This document shows, piece by piece, positions 16,234 through 24,751 of a stretch of DNA of 64,000 bases. This DNA comes from Phycisphaerae bacterium (lineage in GTDB: Bacteria; Planctomycetota; Phycisphaerae; Phycisphaerales; UBA1924). Below the pieces are notes generated by a model. That model was given only the letters and a program-made list of their open reading frames with translations, searched no databases and was not told the origin of the DNA. The stretch is from positions 310,001 to 374,000 of the forward strand of contig JAUIHS010000001.1 of assembly GCA_030432255.1 (NCBI GenBank), read 5' to 3'. Positions within the stretch are counted from its first letter, which is position 1; each line of letters begins with the position of its first letter. Both the position numbers and the translations under genes were made by a program.

Positions 16234-18033
16234 CTACTCCGCGAGGCTCATCCAGTAGTTGAGGTCGATCACCACCCGCCCCGGCTCGACCTGGCCGGGA
16301 TACAGCGGGCGCGGCCAACTCGACACGAGCCCCGTTCCGTCGGACCGGGACAGCCCGAACAGGAGTGTGCCGTCGCTCAGGACGGCGTCGGAAGGCACCG
16401 GGACGAGGGCGGTCCAGGACCGTGACTTCTGCTCCGTGATCACGCCCGGCCACGAACTGGATCGACCGGATCGCTCGATCACAGCGTTGCCGCCGGGGTC
16501 GATCGAGATCACCGAGCGAGAGTCGAATCGCGGCCCGAACCAGAGTTGGACCGTGTCGATGTTTCGGCCTGTTGTCTCGCCACGCTCGCACTCGATGAAG
16601 ATCTCCCAGGCATCAGACTGCCCCCGATGCAGCAATGCGAATGTCCTTGGGCCGGTGAGGGGAGGGGTCGGCTGGTTGGCCAGCAGGCCCGGCGCCGACC
16701 ATCCTGCCAGCAGCGGTCCGATCTTCAGGCCCGGCGGAGTCACGGGGATGCGGCCGCGCAGGGTCGTGAGGTCACGTACACCGGCGCGGCTGCGCAGGCG
16801 TACGGTGTTGATGAGTTCACCATCTGCAACAGGCAGAAGTGTCCGGAAGACGTGGGACGTGTGGCCGGGGAGTGTCGTTGAGTTCGAAGCGGTGCCGATG
16901 CCGGGTGCAGCGCTCGCGATCCCGTCCTGTCCGGTCAGATCAACGGTGGCGACGGTGGCCCATGTGACTCCGGTGGGCACTTGTCCGCCCGTGTCGTCGA
17001 TGACCCACTGCGCCGAAGCGGGCACGCGCTTCAGCCAGTCGCGGGTGGCGTCGACGCGCGCACTGGCGGGCAGTCCCGGGTGAAGCAGTGTCTCGAGCAA
17101 CTCCCAGTGTCCGCCGCGTCGCCCGGGCCAGATGGGAAGGACCGCCGGTTCGCGGACCTCGCCCGGCAATTCCACGACGGCGGTGAGGCGGTTGAGCAGA
17201 TCCGCGGCGGTCTGCTCATCGGACTGTGCGAGTTGATGCAGCGCGGTGCGCCACCGGTGTTCGATCTGGATCGCCCACGCTTCGAGGATCCGGTCGCGTC
17301 CGCCGGATGTCGGTGGTGTACTGCCGATGCGTAGCCATGGATCGATCCGGTCGCGGATCAGTGCGGCGTGCCATGCGGTCATCGGGTCGAACATGGCCGG
17401 TTCAAGGATGGAAGCGAGCCGGCCGGACTGGTCCCGGCTCAGGCGCGGCATGGGACTCCGGCGCGTGTCGGTCCTTTCCGGCGGTTCCTCGTGCCAGACA
17501 AGCGAGAGCGGGCGGCCATCCATGCGTGCGGTGGTGCCATAGGCGTCAGCCGGTAGGTGGATCGCAGCGACCCAGAGGCCAAGTCCGGCGCGGGCCAGTG
17601 AAGGGTCATCCGTGACGGCAGACCACGAGTGGCGTTTCCAGGTGCGCCGGAGCCCGAGCCAGTCGTCGGTCAGGTCCTCTTCGACGCCGAGCCAGTGGAG
17701 GTCCGACTGCAGTCGGCGGCCATCACCAAGAGTGACCGTTGGCTCCTGCACAGGTTGCCAGGCGTTGAGCGTCTCGGGTTCCTCGTCGACGCTCCACGCG
17801 GTGATACCCCAGGGTTCGGCATTGAGGTACTCCCGGACAGAGTCCGCGGGGCGGAGCGGGACAATCAGGATCGCGCCGGCGTACGCGGGTATGAACCGTT
17901 GGGCGGCGACGACGTCGGCGGGCGCGGCCACGGTTTCGATTGGCACGTTCGTCGCGGGTTCATCCGGGGGTGATGACTCGCAGGCAACGAGCATGAGAGT
18001 AAGCGCGAGAGTTGCGGTTCGGAGTGCCGACAT
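16234..18033 (-). CDS. Large lipoprotein of unknown function
   Basis: A 599-residue protein starting MSALRTATLALTLMLVAC, with a lipobox cysteine at residue 18; the open frame upstream of this ATG has no signal-like features. After a Pro/Asp/Glu linker the body is rich in Trp, Pro and Thr with strand-like segments, including LWFGPRFDSRSVISIDPGG, suggesting beta-sandwich (possibly carbohydrate-binding-like) domains near residues 480-599. I do not recognise a family. It converges with rnc, with a 7-base gap between the two stops. Confidence 0.7.
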   Translation of the reverse strand: MSALRTATLALTLMLVACESSPPDEPATNVPIETVAAPADVVAAQRFIPAYAGAILIVPLRPADSVREYLNAEPWGITAWSVDEEPETLNAWQPVQEPTVTLGDGRRLQSDLHWLGVEEDLTDDWLGLRRTWKRHSWSAVTDDPSLARAGLGLWVAAIHLPADAYGTTARMDGRPLSLVWHEEPPERTDTRRSPMPRLSRDQSGRLASILEPAMFDPMTAWHAALIRDRIDPWLRIGSTPPTSGGRDRILEAWAIQIEHRWRTALHQLAQSDEQTAADLLNRLTAVVELPGEVREPAVLPIWPGRRGGHWELLETLLHPGLPASARVDATRDWLKRVPASAQWVIDDTGGQVPTGVTWATVATVDLTGQDGIASAAPGIGTASNSTTLPGHTSHVFRTLLPVADGELINTVRLRSRAGVRDLTTLRGRIPVTPPGLKIGPLLAGWSAPGLLANQPTPPLTGPRTFALLHRGQSDAWEIFIECERGETTGRNIDTVQLWFGPRFDSRSVISIDPGGNAVIERSGRSSSWPGVITEQKSRSWTALVPVPSDAVLSDGTLLFGLSRSDGTGLVSSWPRPLYPGQVEPGRVVIDLNYWMSLAE

Positions 18034-18220
18034 GCACTGAAATGACGGCCTCTCCCAGGAGTTGTTCCTGAAAGGACGTGAAAACGGATCATCGCGCTCA
18101 TTGGCGGTGGTGGTGGAGCCCGATACAAGGGCCGGACGGTCGCTATGCGGACGCCGCGGCTCCGAACGGCGTCTGTAGTGCCGTTCGAGGAAAGCGAAAC
18201 CGATCAGAGAGGGCGTATTC

Positions 18221-18541
18221 ATGGTCAATCTCGGACAGGACGGCGTGGTGACCTTTCGACTCTACCGGCCGGAGGCCGCGCACGTCGAGGTGCAGGGCGA
18301 CTTCACGGGCTGGGATCGTCACGCGGTGGTGATGATGTCCGACGGATCGGGCTGGTGGACGGCCGAGATCCGCGTCGATCCCGGGCATTTTGAATTCCAG
18401 TACGTGATCGATGGCCGGGAGTGGATCGCGGACTATGCCGCGACAGGCGTGCGTCGCAACGCGTTTGGTCTCTGGGTGAGTCAGCTCTGGGTTCCGGAGG
18501 TGGTGGTTTCCGAGCAGAGCCGGACGCGTCTGGCGGCCTGA
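18221..18541 (+). CDS. Stand-alone CBM48/AMPK-type glycogen-binding domain protein
   Basis: A 106-residue protein almost entirely made of one glycogen-binding domain: VTFRLYRPEAAHVEVQGDFTGWD, WWTAEIRVDPGHFEFQYVIDG and a final FGLW strand. The tryptophans in GDFTGW and WWTAEI are the usual glucan contacts. AGAGAGGG precedes the ATG. Such single-domain proteins may target partners to glycogen; a pullulanase-type enzyme is encoded at 37325, but not adjacent. Its stop abuts that of the next, opposing gene. Confidence 0.85.
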   Translation: MVNLGQDGVVTFRLYRPEAAHVEVQGDFTGWDRHAVVMMSDGSGWWTAEIRVDPGHFEFQYVIDGREWIADYAATGVRRNAFGLWVSQLWVPEVVVSEQSRTRLAA

Positions 18542-18856
18542 TCAACTGACGAGATCGCCGGTCCATCTGCTGAATGTGACTCCCGGTGTCTTCCCGAAAC
18601 GGGCGACGCCATCGGCCCTGAGGGCGGGGGCGTGGTCGCGTTCGTACTGCTCGAATGCCGCCTGATCGGGGAAGACGTAGCGTGATTCGACCCGAAGAGC
18701 CCCGGTTTCATCAGGGTGGAGCCTTGTGACGGCGGCTTCTGAGGCCCCTCCATCGACGACGGCCTGGACATGGCCATCAAGGAGCCAGCGCACGTAGGTG
18801 TCCAGGGTTGAGGTATCGGGGAGCGTGGCTGTAACGGCGTAGATGAGTGGTGGCAT
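18542..18856 (-). CDS. DUF4286-family small protein
   Basis: A 104-residue protein starting MPPLIYAVTATLPD, with WLLDGHVQAVVDGGA and YVFPDQAAFEQYERDHAPALRADG. This matches the ferredoxin-like DUF4286 family (dimeric alpha/beta barrel-like, antibiotic-biosynthesis-monooxygenase fold). Function is unknown in the family. The ATG at 18854-18856 is chosen because homology begins there; the longer open frame upstream has no support. Confidence 0.75.
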   Translation of the reverse strand: MPPLIYAVTATLPDTSTLDTYVRWLLDGHVQAVVDGGASEAAVTRLHPDETGALRVESRYVFPDQAAFEQYERDHAPALRADGVARFGKTPGVTFSRWTGDLVS

Positions 18857-19149
18857 GCCTGCTCTCGGCTGGTACTGGGTCGGGTTGGCGGCCCCGGAGT
18901 GTACCCGAATCCAATCCGACCATCCGGCGGATGATGATGGGTTGGGGGCGGGCTGTGGGTACCTCGCCTGGTTTGCGTTCTTTCGCGCTCTCTGTACAAT
19001 GCTCGGCCCGACTTCGGCCTCGCTGTCGTTGTGGGGCGTTGTCGCGTCACCCTGGTGGGTGACAACTGTATGGAACAATCGAAGCGGCCACGAAGTGTGG
19101 TCGTCTGAACTCCCCGACCGGCTGATGCCGGCGTCAGGAGCGAGCTGGC
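18857..19149 (+). promoter_or_regulatory. Long leader region of rpsP with hairpins
   Basis: This 293-base region separates the DUF4286 gene from rpsP. Downstream of the candidate promoter, the leader contains GTCACC-CTGGTG-GGTGAC and CCGG-CTGATG-CCGG hairpins, the second just before the CAGGAG ribosome site. Such structures could mediate autoregulation by a ribosomal protein; this is inference. Confidence 0.4.
18973..19000 (+). promoter_or_regulatory. Candidate promoter of rpsP-trmD-rplS
   Basis: TTGCGT, 16 bases, TACAAT. Transcription would begin near 19007, giving a leader of about 140 bases. Confidence 0.5.
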
Positions 19150-19578
19150 ATGGTACGTATCCGAATGACCCGCCGCGGTCGCACCCACCGTCCTTTCTAC
19201 CGCATCAACGCTGTCGAGAAGCGTACGCAGCGTGACGGCAAGATCCTGGAGTACCTGGGTTGGTATGACCCGTGTGCGAAGGATGAGTCGAAGCAGTTGA
19301 TGCTGAAGGAAGAGCGTATTCAGCACTGGATTTCGCAGGGCGCGCAGCCGACCCTGACCGTCGCGGATCTGCTCGCCAAGAATGGCGTGATGGATGCCGA
19401 CAAGGTTGCTGCGGCGCGTGAGAAGCGGATCGGCAGGCGCAGGACTGAGATCGTGGCGCAGAAGGAAGCCGACAAGGCTGCCGCCGAAGCGGAGAAGAAG
19501 GCTGCTGCTGAAGCCGCCGCTGCTGAGGCCAAGGCTGCCGCCGAGGCTGCACCGGCTGAAGCCGAAGCGTCTGAGTAA
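19150..19578 (+). CDS. rpsP: 30S ribosomal protein S16
   Basis: The first 80 residues are S16 (MVRIRMTRRGRTHRPFYRI, then ILEYLGWYDP). The protein is 142 residues long instead of the usual 80-90: residues from about 90 form a charged helix and an Ala/Glu/Lys-rich tail (AAEAEKKAAAEAAAAEAKAA). Similar low-complexity tails are seen in some other phyla. It is first in a rpsP-trmD-rplS operon. Confidence 0.96.
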   Translation: MVRIRMTRRGRTHRPFYRINAVEKRTQRDGKILEYLGWYDPCAKDESKQLMLKEERIQHWISQGAQPTLTVADLLAKNGVMDADKVAAAREKRIGRRRTEIVAQKEADKAAAEAEKKAAAEAAAAEAKAAAEAAPAEAEASE

Positions 19579-19587
19579 GTCAGAAGA

Positions 19588-20331
19588 ATGGCGGCGCCGC
19601 TGAGGATCGACATCCTCACGCTCTTCCCTGATCTGTTCGAGCCGGTCCTCGGCTCCAGCATCACGGGTCGGGCTCGTCAGGCGGGGCTCGTCGAGTGGTT
19701 TGTGGAAGACATTCGGAGGTACGCGGACAACAAGCACAACAAGGTCGATGATCGCCCCTTCGGTGGCGGCCCCGGCATGGTGATGATGTGTCAGCCTCTC
19801 TGGGATTGCGTTCAAGACGTTGAATCCCGCGACGAAAGGCCGGCAACCCGAATCCTGCTGACGCCCCAGGGTGAACCGCTCAGACAGTCGACGGTCGAGG
19901 AACTTGCCAGCGAACCTCGCCTCCTGCTGATCGCCGGACACTACGAAGGGATCGACGAACGGGTCATCGAGAAGCTCAACCCCCGGGAAATCAGCGTCGG
20001 AGACTACGTGCTCTCCGGCGGAGAAATCCCGGCCCTCGCCCTGGTGGATGCGGTCGTCAGACTGCAGCCGGGAGCACTGGGGCACGCGGACAGCGCCGTG
20101 GAGGACAGCTTCTCACAACGAGGACCGGACGCCGAGCGATTGCTTGACTGCCCTCACTACACGCGGCCGCGTGTCTGGCAGGACCTTGAAGTGCCCGACA
20201 TCCTCCTGAGCGGAGATCACCAGCGAGTCGCCGATTGGCGGCTTGAGCAAATGAAGACCAGGACGCGGGCCCGTCGCCCCGACCTGCTGCAAGAAACGGA
20301 AGACCAGCATGAGCATCCAGCAGACACTTGA
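19588..20331 (+). CDS. trmD: tRNA (guanine-N1)-methyltransferase
   Basis: A 247-residue TrmD: IDILTLFPDLFEP at the start, the SPOUT knot motifs LLLIAGHYEGIDERV and ISVGDYVLSGGEIPAL, and the C-terminal WRLEQMKTRTRARRPDLL. It methylates G37 of tRNAs with G36 and prevents frameshifting. rimM, normally between rpsP and trmD, is absent. The 3' end overlaps rplS by 23 bases, so translation is probably coupled. Confidence 0.96.
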   Translation: MAAPLRIDILTLFPDLFEPVLGSSITGRARQAGLVEWFVEDIRRYADNKHNKVDDRPFGGGPGMVMMCQPLWDCVQDVESRDERPATRILLTPQGEPLRQSTVEELASEPRLLLIAGHYEGIDERVIEKLNPREISVGDYVLSGGEIPALALVDAVVRLQPGALGHADSAVEDSFSQRGPDAERLLDCPHYTRPRVWQDLEVPDILLSGDHQRVADWRLEQMKTRTRARRPDLLQETEDQHEHPADT

Positions 20332-20701
20332 AGCCGTTGTCCAGGACCAGATCAAGACCGACCTCCCCCGCATGGATGTCGGCGACACGATCAACGTGCA
20401 CTGCCGCATCGTGGAAGGCGAGAAGGAGCGCATCCAGGTCTTCCAGGGTGTCCTGATCAGCCGGAAGGGTCGCGGCATCAACGAGACGATCATGGTTCGC
20501 CGCATCGTGAACGACGAAGGCGTCGAGCGCGTCTTCCCGATCAACTCGCCCCGCATCGCGAAGTTCGAAGTCGTGCGTCGTGCCGACGCCCGCCGCTCGA
20601 AGCTCTACTTCCTGCGTGAGCGTCAGGGCAAGTCCCGCCGCCTGCGCGACCGCCGCCGCGGCATGAAGCACGTGGAAGGCGAGTCCACCGTCCAGAAGTA
20701 A
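20309..20701 (+). CDS. rplS: 50S ribosomal protein L19
   Basis: A 130-residue L19 with the family motifs VGDTINVHCRIVEGEKERIQ, FQGVLISRKGRGINE and VERVFPINSPRI, then the basic tail SKLYFLRERQGKSRRLRD. It lies at the 30S-50S interface. Last gene of its operon, followed by a strong terminator 24 bases after the stop. Confidence 0.97.
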   Translation: MSIQQTLEAVVQDQIKTDLPRMDVGDTINVHCRIVEGEKERIQVFQGVLISRKGRGINETIMVRRIVNDEGVERVFPINSPRIAKFEVVRRADARRSKLYFLRERQGKSRRLRDRRRGMKHVEGESTVQK

Positions 20702-20725
20702 CTGGACCTCCGTCAGCACATCACG

Positions 20726-20753
20726 GCCGGAGCCTGCATGGCTCCGGCTTTTT
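20726..20753 (+). terminator. Rho-independent terminator of rpsP-trmD-rplS
   Basis: A perfect 9-bp stem GCCGGAGCC / GGCTCCGGC with a 5-base loop and a following run of five T. Confidence 0.93.
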
Positions 20754-20834
20754 CATGCGCGTGTCTTGAGCGACGTAGTCCCAGATCTCAGCAGGGTCCT
20801 GCTGAGCCCGCCCGGAAGTTCGAAACTGTCTCAT
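20754..20834 (-). pseudogene. 5' fragment of a ParE-type toxin gene
   Basis: Read leftward from the ATG at 20834, the frame gives MRQFRTSGRAQQDPAEIWDYVAQDT, listed here as residues 1-25; the AxxDxxEIWDYIA pattern is the first helix of ParE/RelE-type toxins. The similarity ends exactly where the rplS terminator begins, so about 70 residues are missing. It is directly downstream of a ParD-like remnant. Confidence 0.6.
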
Positions 20835-21087
20835 CCCCCCTCGACTCCCTTCGTTTTCTCTGTCGCCCCGATGCCTTGATCCGCCGACCAATGTCCGGAA
20901 GATCTGAGCGATCGTGCGCTGTGAAGTCGCCGCGATCGAGATCATCCAGGCCCGCGGCGACTTCCCGGCGGAGTTCAATCAGCCGAAGTGTGCGGAGCCT
21001 GTCGTACTCGTCGAGCAGGCGCAGGGCTTCGCGTATGACCTCGCTGGCTGAGGTGTAGAGTCCCGAAGCGACGTTCTCGTGGACCAG
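20788..21087 (-). pseudogene. ParD-type antitoxin remnant
   Basis: Read leftward, LVHENVASGLYTSASEVIREALRLL (residue region just after 21087) is a classic ParD ribbon-helix-helix second half, followed by a helical REVAAGLDDLDRGDF tail. The N-terminal strand and start codon are absent: the sequence immediately upstream belongs to a different gene read on the other strand. The frame continues past the usual end and overlaps the parE fragment by 47 bases. Confidence 0.6.
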
Positions 21088-21089
21088 CC

Positions 21090-21332
21090 GTCGAGATTGT
21101 CCCGGAACCCGAGCCGGAACCGGAACCTGAAGCGACGCTGGGCGATATCTTCCTCGACCGGGTGGGAAACGCGTGGCATGACGGCCTGGTGGCACTGGTG
21201 CAGACGATTGCGGGCGCCGTGCAGATATTGGTGGGGGGGCTGGTCTGGTGGGTGATCTTCACGGCGCTGCTGGTCGTGGTGATGCGGAAGCTTCGCCGCA
21301 AGCCGGGGCAGCCGGGTACACTGGCGACATGA
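21090..21332 (+). pseudogene. 3' tail of a DUF4349-like membrane protein gene
   Basis: In the frame ending TGA 21330-21332 the sequence encodes a Pro-Glu repeat linker, then ATLGDIFLDRVGNAWHDGL, and a hydrophobic helix (ILVGGLVWWVIFTALLVVV) ending in Arg/Lys. This is the usual C-terminal end of DUF4349 exported membrane proteins. No start or N-terminal domain remains: the frame runs leftward into the ParD remnant. The stop overlaps the next gene's ATG (ATGA), the trace of a former operon. Confidence 0.5.
21317..21322 (+). promoter_or_regulatory. -10-like box directly before the YdjY-type lipoprotein gene
   Basis: TACACT ends six bases before the ATG at 21329, the same spacing as at several other genes in this window that lack a ribosome site. 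Confidence 0.35.
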
Positions 21333-22171
21333 GCAGATGGCGCGCGGGCGTGTTCAGGATGATTCTGGCTGGTTCGATGTCACTGGGGATCGGGTGCGCG
21401 ACCTCGGAGCGTGCGCCGATTCCGGAGCCGCGCCCGGTTGATGATGCACGGGTGGAGTCGCGACCCGTCACGGCTGTGCCGGTAGCGCCTCAACTGGAAC
21501 CGGAGACGGTTCCAGAGGTTGATGCGCCACCGGAACCCGTCGTGCGTGCGGTCTTTCCGGGCGTCCGCCTGGTGCGCGATGCGCGGGGGCGGCAGTTCGT
21601 GGAAGTCGATGGCTTCGTGCCGATCATGGATGACCCGGATGCGCCGGATGTGTACCTCGAACTGATCATGTGTCGGCGCGATACCCGTGATCACGAGGTG
21701 CTGGTGGCGACCGATGCACAGGCGTCGCATGTTCACGCGGCGATGCTGATGCTCGGCCTCGAAGACGGGCATCCGGGGTACTGGTCCGTGGCAGATGGCG
21801 AACTCGTGCCGCATGCTCCGGAGGGTGCCGGCGTGCGGGTCGAACTGGTCGTTGAGCGCGATGGTGAGTTGACGGCTGATGTGCCCGCGGCATGGGTACG
21901 GAATCTCAAGACGGATGAGCGACTGCCTGATGTGATGTGGGTCTTCGCCGGTTCTGCGGAGACGGATCACCCTGTGTTTCCGTACAGCGCGGATGGCTCG
22001 GGGAACGTCATCGGGTTGACGACCTTCGGCGATGAAGTGGTCGCGTATCCGGCGGTGATCAGTCCGGAGGCGGCGATTGATGAGCCGGTGTGGGTCGCGG
22101 ACTTTGACCGCGTGCCGTCCTTCGGGACGGCGGTCGTGGTCCGCCTCATTCCTGAGGAGCCGGAGGAGTAG
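21329..22171 (+). CDS. YdjY-domain lipoprotein
   Basis: A 280-residue protein with a lipobox at Cys23 (LGIGC) and a Pro/Glu-rich linker to about residue 75. The rest matches the YdjY family: FPGVRLVRDARGRQFVEVDGFVP, LELIMCRRDTRDHEVLVAT, ASHVHAAMLMLGLEDGHPG and DVMWVFAGS. The function of the family is not known. The ATG overlaps the stop of a DUF4349-like remnant. The 3' end overlaps truB, on the opposite strand, by 26 bases. Confidence 0.8.
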   Translation: MSRWRAGVFRMILAGSMSLGIGCATSERAPIPEPRPVDDARVESRPVTAVPVAPQLEPETVPEVDAPPEPVVRAVFPGVRLVRDARGRQFVEVDGFVPIMDDPDAPDVYLELIMCRRDTRDHEVLVATDAQASHVHAAMLMLGLEDGHPGYWSVADGELVPHAPEGAGVRVELVVERDGELTADVPAAWVRNLKTDERLPDVMWVFAGSAETDHPVFPYSADGSGNVIGLTTFGDEVVAYPAVISPEAAIDEPVWVADFDRVPSFGTAVVVRLIPEEPEE

Positions 22172-22883
22172 CGGCAGCCTCGCGGTCGGGGATGGGGAGG
22201 AGGTGCTCGGGGGTCACCGGTCGGGTGATCGACTGCGGGGTCTGCGCCATGGAGAGGTCGTAGGGACCGACGTGCGTGCGGACGAGACCGGTCAGCATGC
22301 CGCCCGTTCCGATTGCGCTGCCGAGATCGCGGGCGAGGCTTCGGATGTAGGTGCCTTTGCCGCAGTTGATCGAGAGGACGACCTCCGGCCAGTCGTAGGA
22401 TTCGATGCGAATGTCGTCAATGCGAACGGGGCGAGGCTTCATCTCCGGGGCCTTGCCTTCGCGCGCGAGCTTGTAGGCCCGCTTGCCGCCGACATTGATG
22501 GCTGAGAATGCGGGCGGCCTCTGCATGATGAAGCCCTGGAAATCGGGGAGCGCTGCTTCGATGGCATCACGGCTCGGTGGAGCGGCGACAGTCACCGGCG
22601 TCACGTCGCCTTCGAGGTCGTCGGTGTTGGAGGTCGCGGCGAGATCGACGGTGGCGCGATAGGTCTTTCCGGCGTCCATGAGGTGCGGGATGACCTTGGT
22701 GGCGCGTCCGAGGCAGCAGAGGAGGACACCGGTGGCGAGCGGATCGAGTGTGCCGGCGTGCCCGACCTTGGCCCGCTCGGTCGCCCAGCGCAGGTGGGCG
22801 CAGACCCGCGCGGATGTCCATCCGAGTGGCTTGTCGATGACGATGACGCCATTGAGATCGGGTCTGTGATTACGAACGCCCAT
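22146..22883 (-). CDS. truB: tRNA pseudouridine-55 synthase
   Basis: A 245-residue TruB with NGVIVIDKPLGWTSARV, the catalytic aspartate in VGHAGTLDPLATGVL, KTYRATVDL, and the KGTYIRSLARDLG motif. It makes the T-loop pseudouridine in elongator tRNAs. The C-terminal PUA domain seen in longer TruB proteins is absent or minimal, which is common. Confidence 0.95.
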   Translation of the reverse strand: MGVRNHRPDLNGVIVIDKPLGWTSARVCAHLRWATERAKVGHAGTLDPLATGVLLCCLGRATKVIPHLMDAGKTYRATVDLAATSNTDDLEGDVTPVTVAAPPSRDAIEAALPDFQGFIMQRPPAFSAINVGGKRAYKLAREGKAPEMKPRPVRIDDIRIESYDWPEVVLSINCGKGTYIRSLARDLGSAIGTGGMLTGLVRTHVGPYDLSMAQTPQSITRPVTPEHLLPIPDREAAATPPAPQE

Positions 22884-22932
22884 GACGGGGAGTGTAGGGT
22901 GCGAAGTCGCGAATGGGCAGCCCCGATGTGAT

Positions 22933-24612
22933 TCAGTTGCCGTTCCAGTAGCGGAGGAGTTGGTTGAGGTCGTGGAAGTTCACCACTCCATCGCCTGCGG
23001 GATAGGGGTAGATGTCGCCCAGAGTGGGTTCGCTGGTGGTTTCCCCGAAGTGGAGAAGCAGTTGTTCGAGGTCGGCTTGGTTGACCACACCGGTGGTGTC
23101 AACATCTCCGGGGGGCGCCTGCTGGAGTTCGAAGCAGCCAAGGTCGGGTGCTGAGAGGCCGAAGAGGCGCGGGTTCCCGTTGAGGTCGGTCTCGGGCATG
23201 TCGTTGAGCAGGATGCCGGCGTTGAGTGCGGGCGACTCTGGTCGGAGGTTGTAGTCTCCGTTCCCGGCGTCCGCGAATTCCGCATCGCCGACGATGTTGC
23301 CGTCACCGGGCCAGGGGAATGGAAGCAGGCTGTGCCGGATGTCGAATGTCCCACCTCCGCTGAAGAACGTGTTGTGGAGGATGGAGTTGGTGATGGAGGC
23401 GCTGCCGCCCTGGGCAGAGATGCTGGCGGCGGGGCTGTCCTGCGCCACGGTGGTGCTCTCGATGTGAATCTCGTTGACGGTGTTTCCGGAGGCAGCAAGG
23501 ATCTGGAAGTTGACGTTGTTGTTCTCAAGGAGTGAGTTGCGCACGTAGACATAGTTTTCGTCTGCGATCAGGTGGAAGACGGGTCCTCCGGCGTGGTTGG
23601 AAACAACACAGTTGTCGATCCAGGCTCGTGCATTGAGCATGTTGGTCAACAGGCCGCCCAGCGCCTCTCCACCTGTGTTTGCTGTGAAAGTGCAGTTGGT
23701 TGCGTGGAAGTCCGCGGTGTAGAGATAGGTCACTGAACTGTGATTGCTGGAGCGATTGGCTTCGAAGTGGGACCCATTCACCGACATGATGGTACGGAAG
23801 ATCTCTTGGGTGCTTTCGAAGATGCCGCGAGCATACAGCGCGCCGCTGAGCGCTGCCTCGTTGTGTGTGAAGACGGAGTCGTGCACATCGCAGTGCGATC
23901 CGTCGTTGAAGACTCCACCACCTCGACGCGCGGTATTGATGTGAAACTGCGAGTTGGAGATGTTGAGGACGCCGCCGCGATAGTTATGGATGGCACCACC
24001 GGCTTCCAGCGCGTGGTTCTCGGCGAAGAGGCAATTCTCAATGGAGAGGTCATTGCCGGACTCGAGGTTGGTGTCCAGAGTTGATATTGCACCGCCGTAC
24101 TCAGCGCCATTGAGTTGGAAGGTGCAGTTGCGAATCACGGCGTCGCCCTGCTGAATCACCACGGCGCTGCCGGCGTCACTGCTCTCGTCGAGGTGCCCGC
24201 TGTTGGTGATGATCACACCGTCGAGGACCACCGCTTTCGCATTGTCAATGCTGACCAGTTCGCTGATGTTGTCATTCCTCAGGCTGAAGAGGCCGTCATC
24301 GTCCTGGTTGACATCCCCGGAGAAGATCGTGAGATGACTCTCGAAGTCGCGCTCATTGAGGGCGGTTTCGGAACCGTCGAATCCGCCGTACACCTCAACG
24401 TCGGATGGGATCGTCCATGAGCCGATGTAGGTTCCCTCGGCAATCCAGACCTGATCGCCCGGAGCCGCGGCTGCGAGGGCGGGTCCGGGGCTGGAGAAGG
24501 CTGCGGCCCACGTGGATCCGTCTCCCCCGGCGGCATCGAGGTCGACGTGCTGCACTGCGGCGTTGCCGGTCAGCGGGAGTGCGATCGCAACGATCGGAGC
24601 GATGAACTTCAT
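22933..24612 (-). CDS. Secreted parallel beta-helix protein with dockerin-like tail
   Basis: A 559-residue protein with a signal peptide (MKFIAPIVAIALPLTGNAA), then WAAAFSSPGPALAAAAPGDQVWIAEGTY, the start typical of Pel/Chlamydia-polymorphic-type beta-helix proteins. Residues about 80-460 are repeated short strands with surface Asn, Ser and Gly. The C-terminal 60 residues are two EF-hand-like repeats (GDVDTTGVVNQADLEQLL and GDGVVNFHDLNQLLRYW). AAGGGG lies eight bases before the ATG. It resembles the protein truncated at the window's left edge, but it lacks a P-domain. Confidence 0.88.
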   Translation of the reverse strand: MKFIAPIVAIALPLTGNAAVQHVDLDAAGGDGSTWAAAFSSPGPALAAAAPGDQVWIAEGTYIGSWTIPSDVEVYGGFDGSETALNERDFESHLTIFSGDVNQDDDGLFSLRNDNISELVSIDNAKAVVLDGVIITNSGHLDESSDAGSAVVIQQGDAVIRNCTFQLNGAEYGGAISTLDTNLESGNDLSIENCLFAENHALEAGGAIHNYRGGVLNISNSQFHINTARRGGGVFNDGSHCDVHDSVFTHNEAALSGALYARGIFESTQEIFRTIMSVNGSHFEANRSSNHSSVTYLYTADFHATNCTFTANTGGEALGGLLTNMLNARAWIDNCVVSNHAGGPVFHLIADENYVYVRNSLLENNNVNFQILAASGNTVNEIHIESTTVAQDSPAASISAQGGSASITNSILHNTFFSGGGTFDIRHSLLPFPWPGDGNIVGDAEFADAGNGDYNLRPESPALNAGILLNDMPETDLNGNPRLFGLSAPDLGCFELQQAPPGDVDTTGVVNQADLEQLLLHFGETTSEPTLGDIYPYPAGDGVVNFHDLNQLLRYWNGN

Positions 24613-24751
24613 TGATGTATCCCCTTGCTGGAAAGCTAGTTAGACGTCATGGCCTTCCTGTTCAATCTAGCAGAACCATGGGCCAGCATGTGACAATCTG
24701 GGTAATCTGAAGGGATTATCCTTGGCGCGAAACCCGGGTCATGGGTAGGTG

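Noticed and set aside
18481-20085. A 534-codon minus-strand open frame
   Set aside because: It crosses rpsP and trmD in antisense and has Arg/Pro-rich low-complexity content typical of shadow frames.
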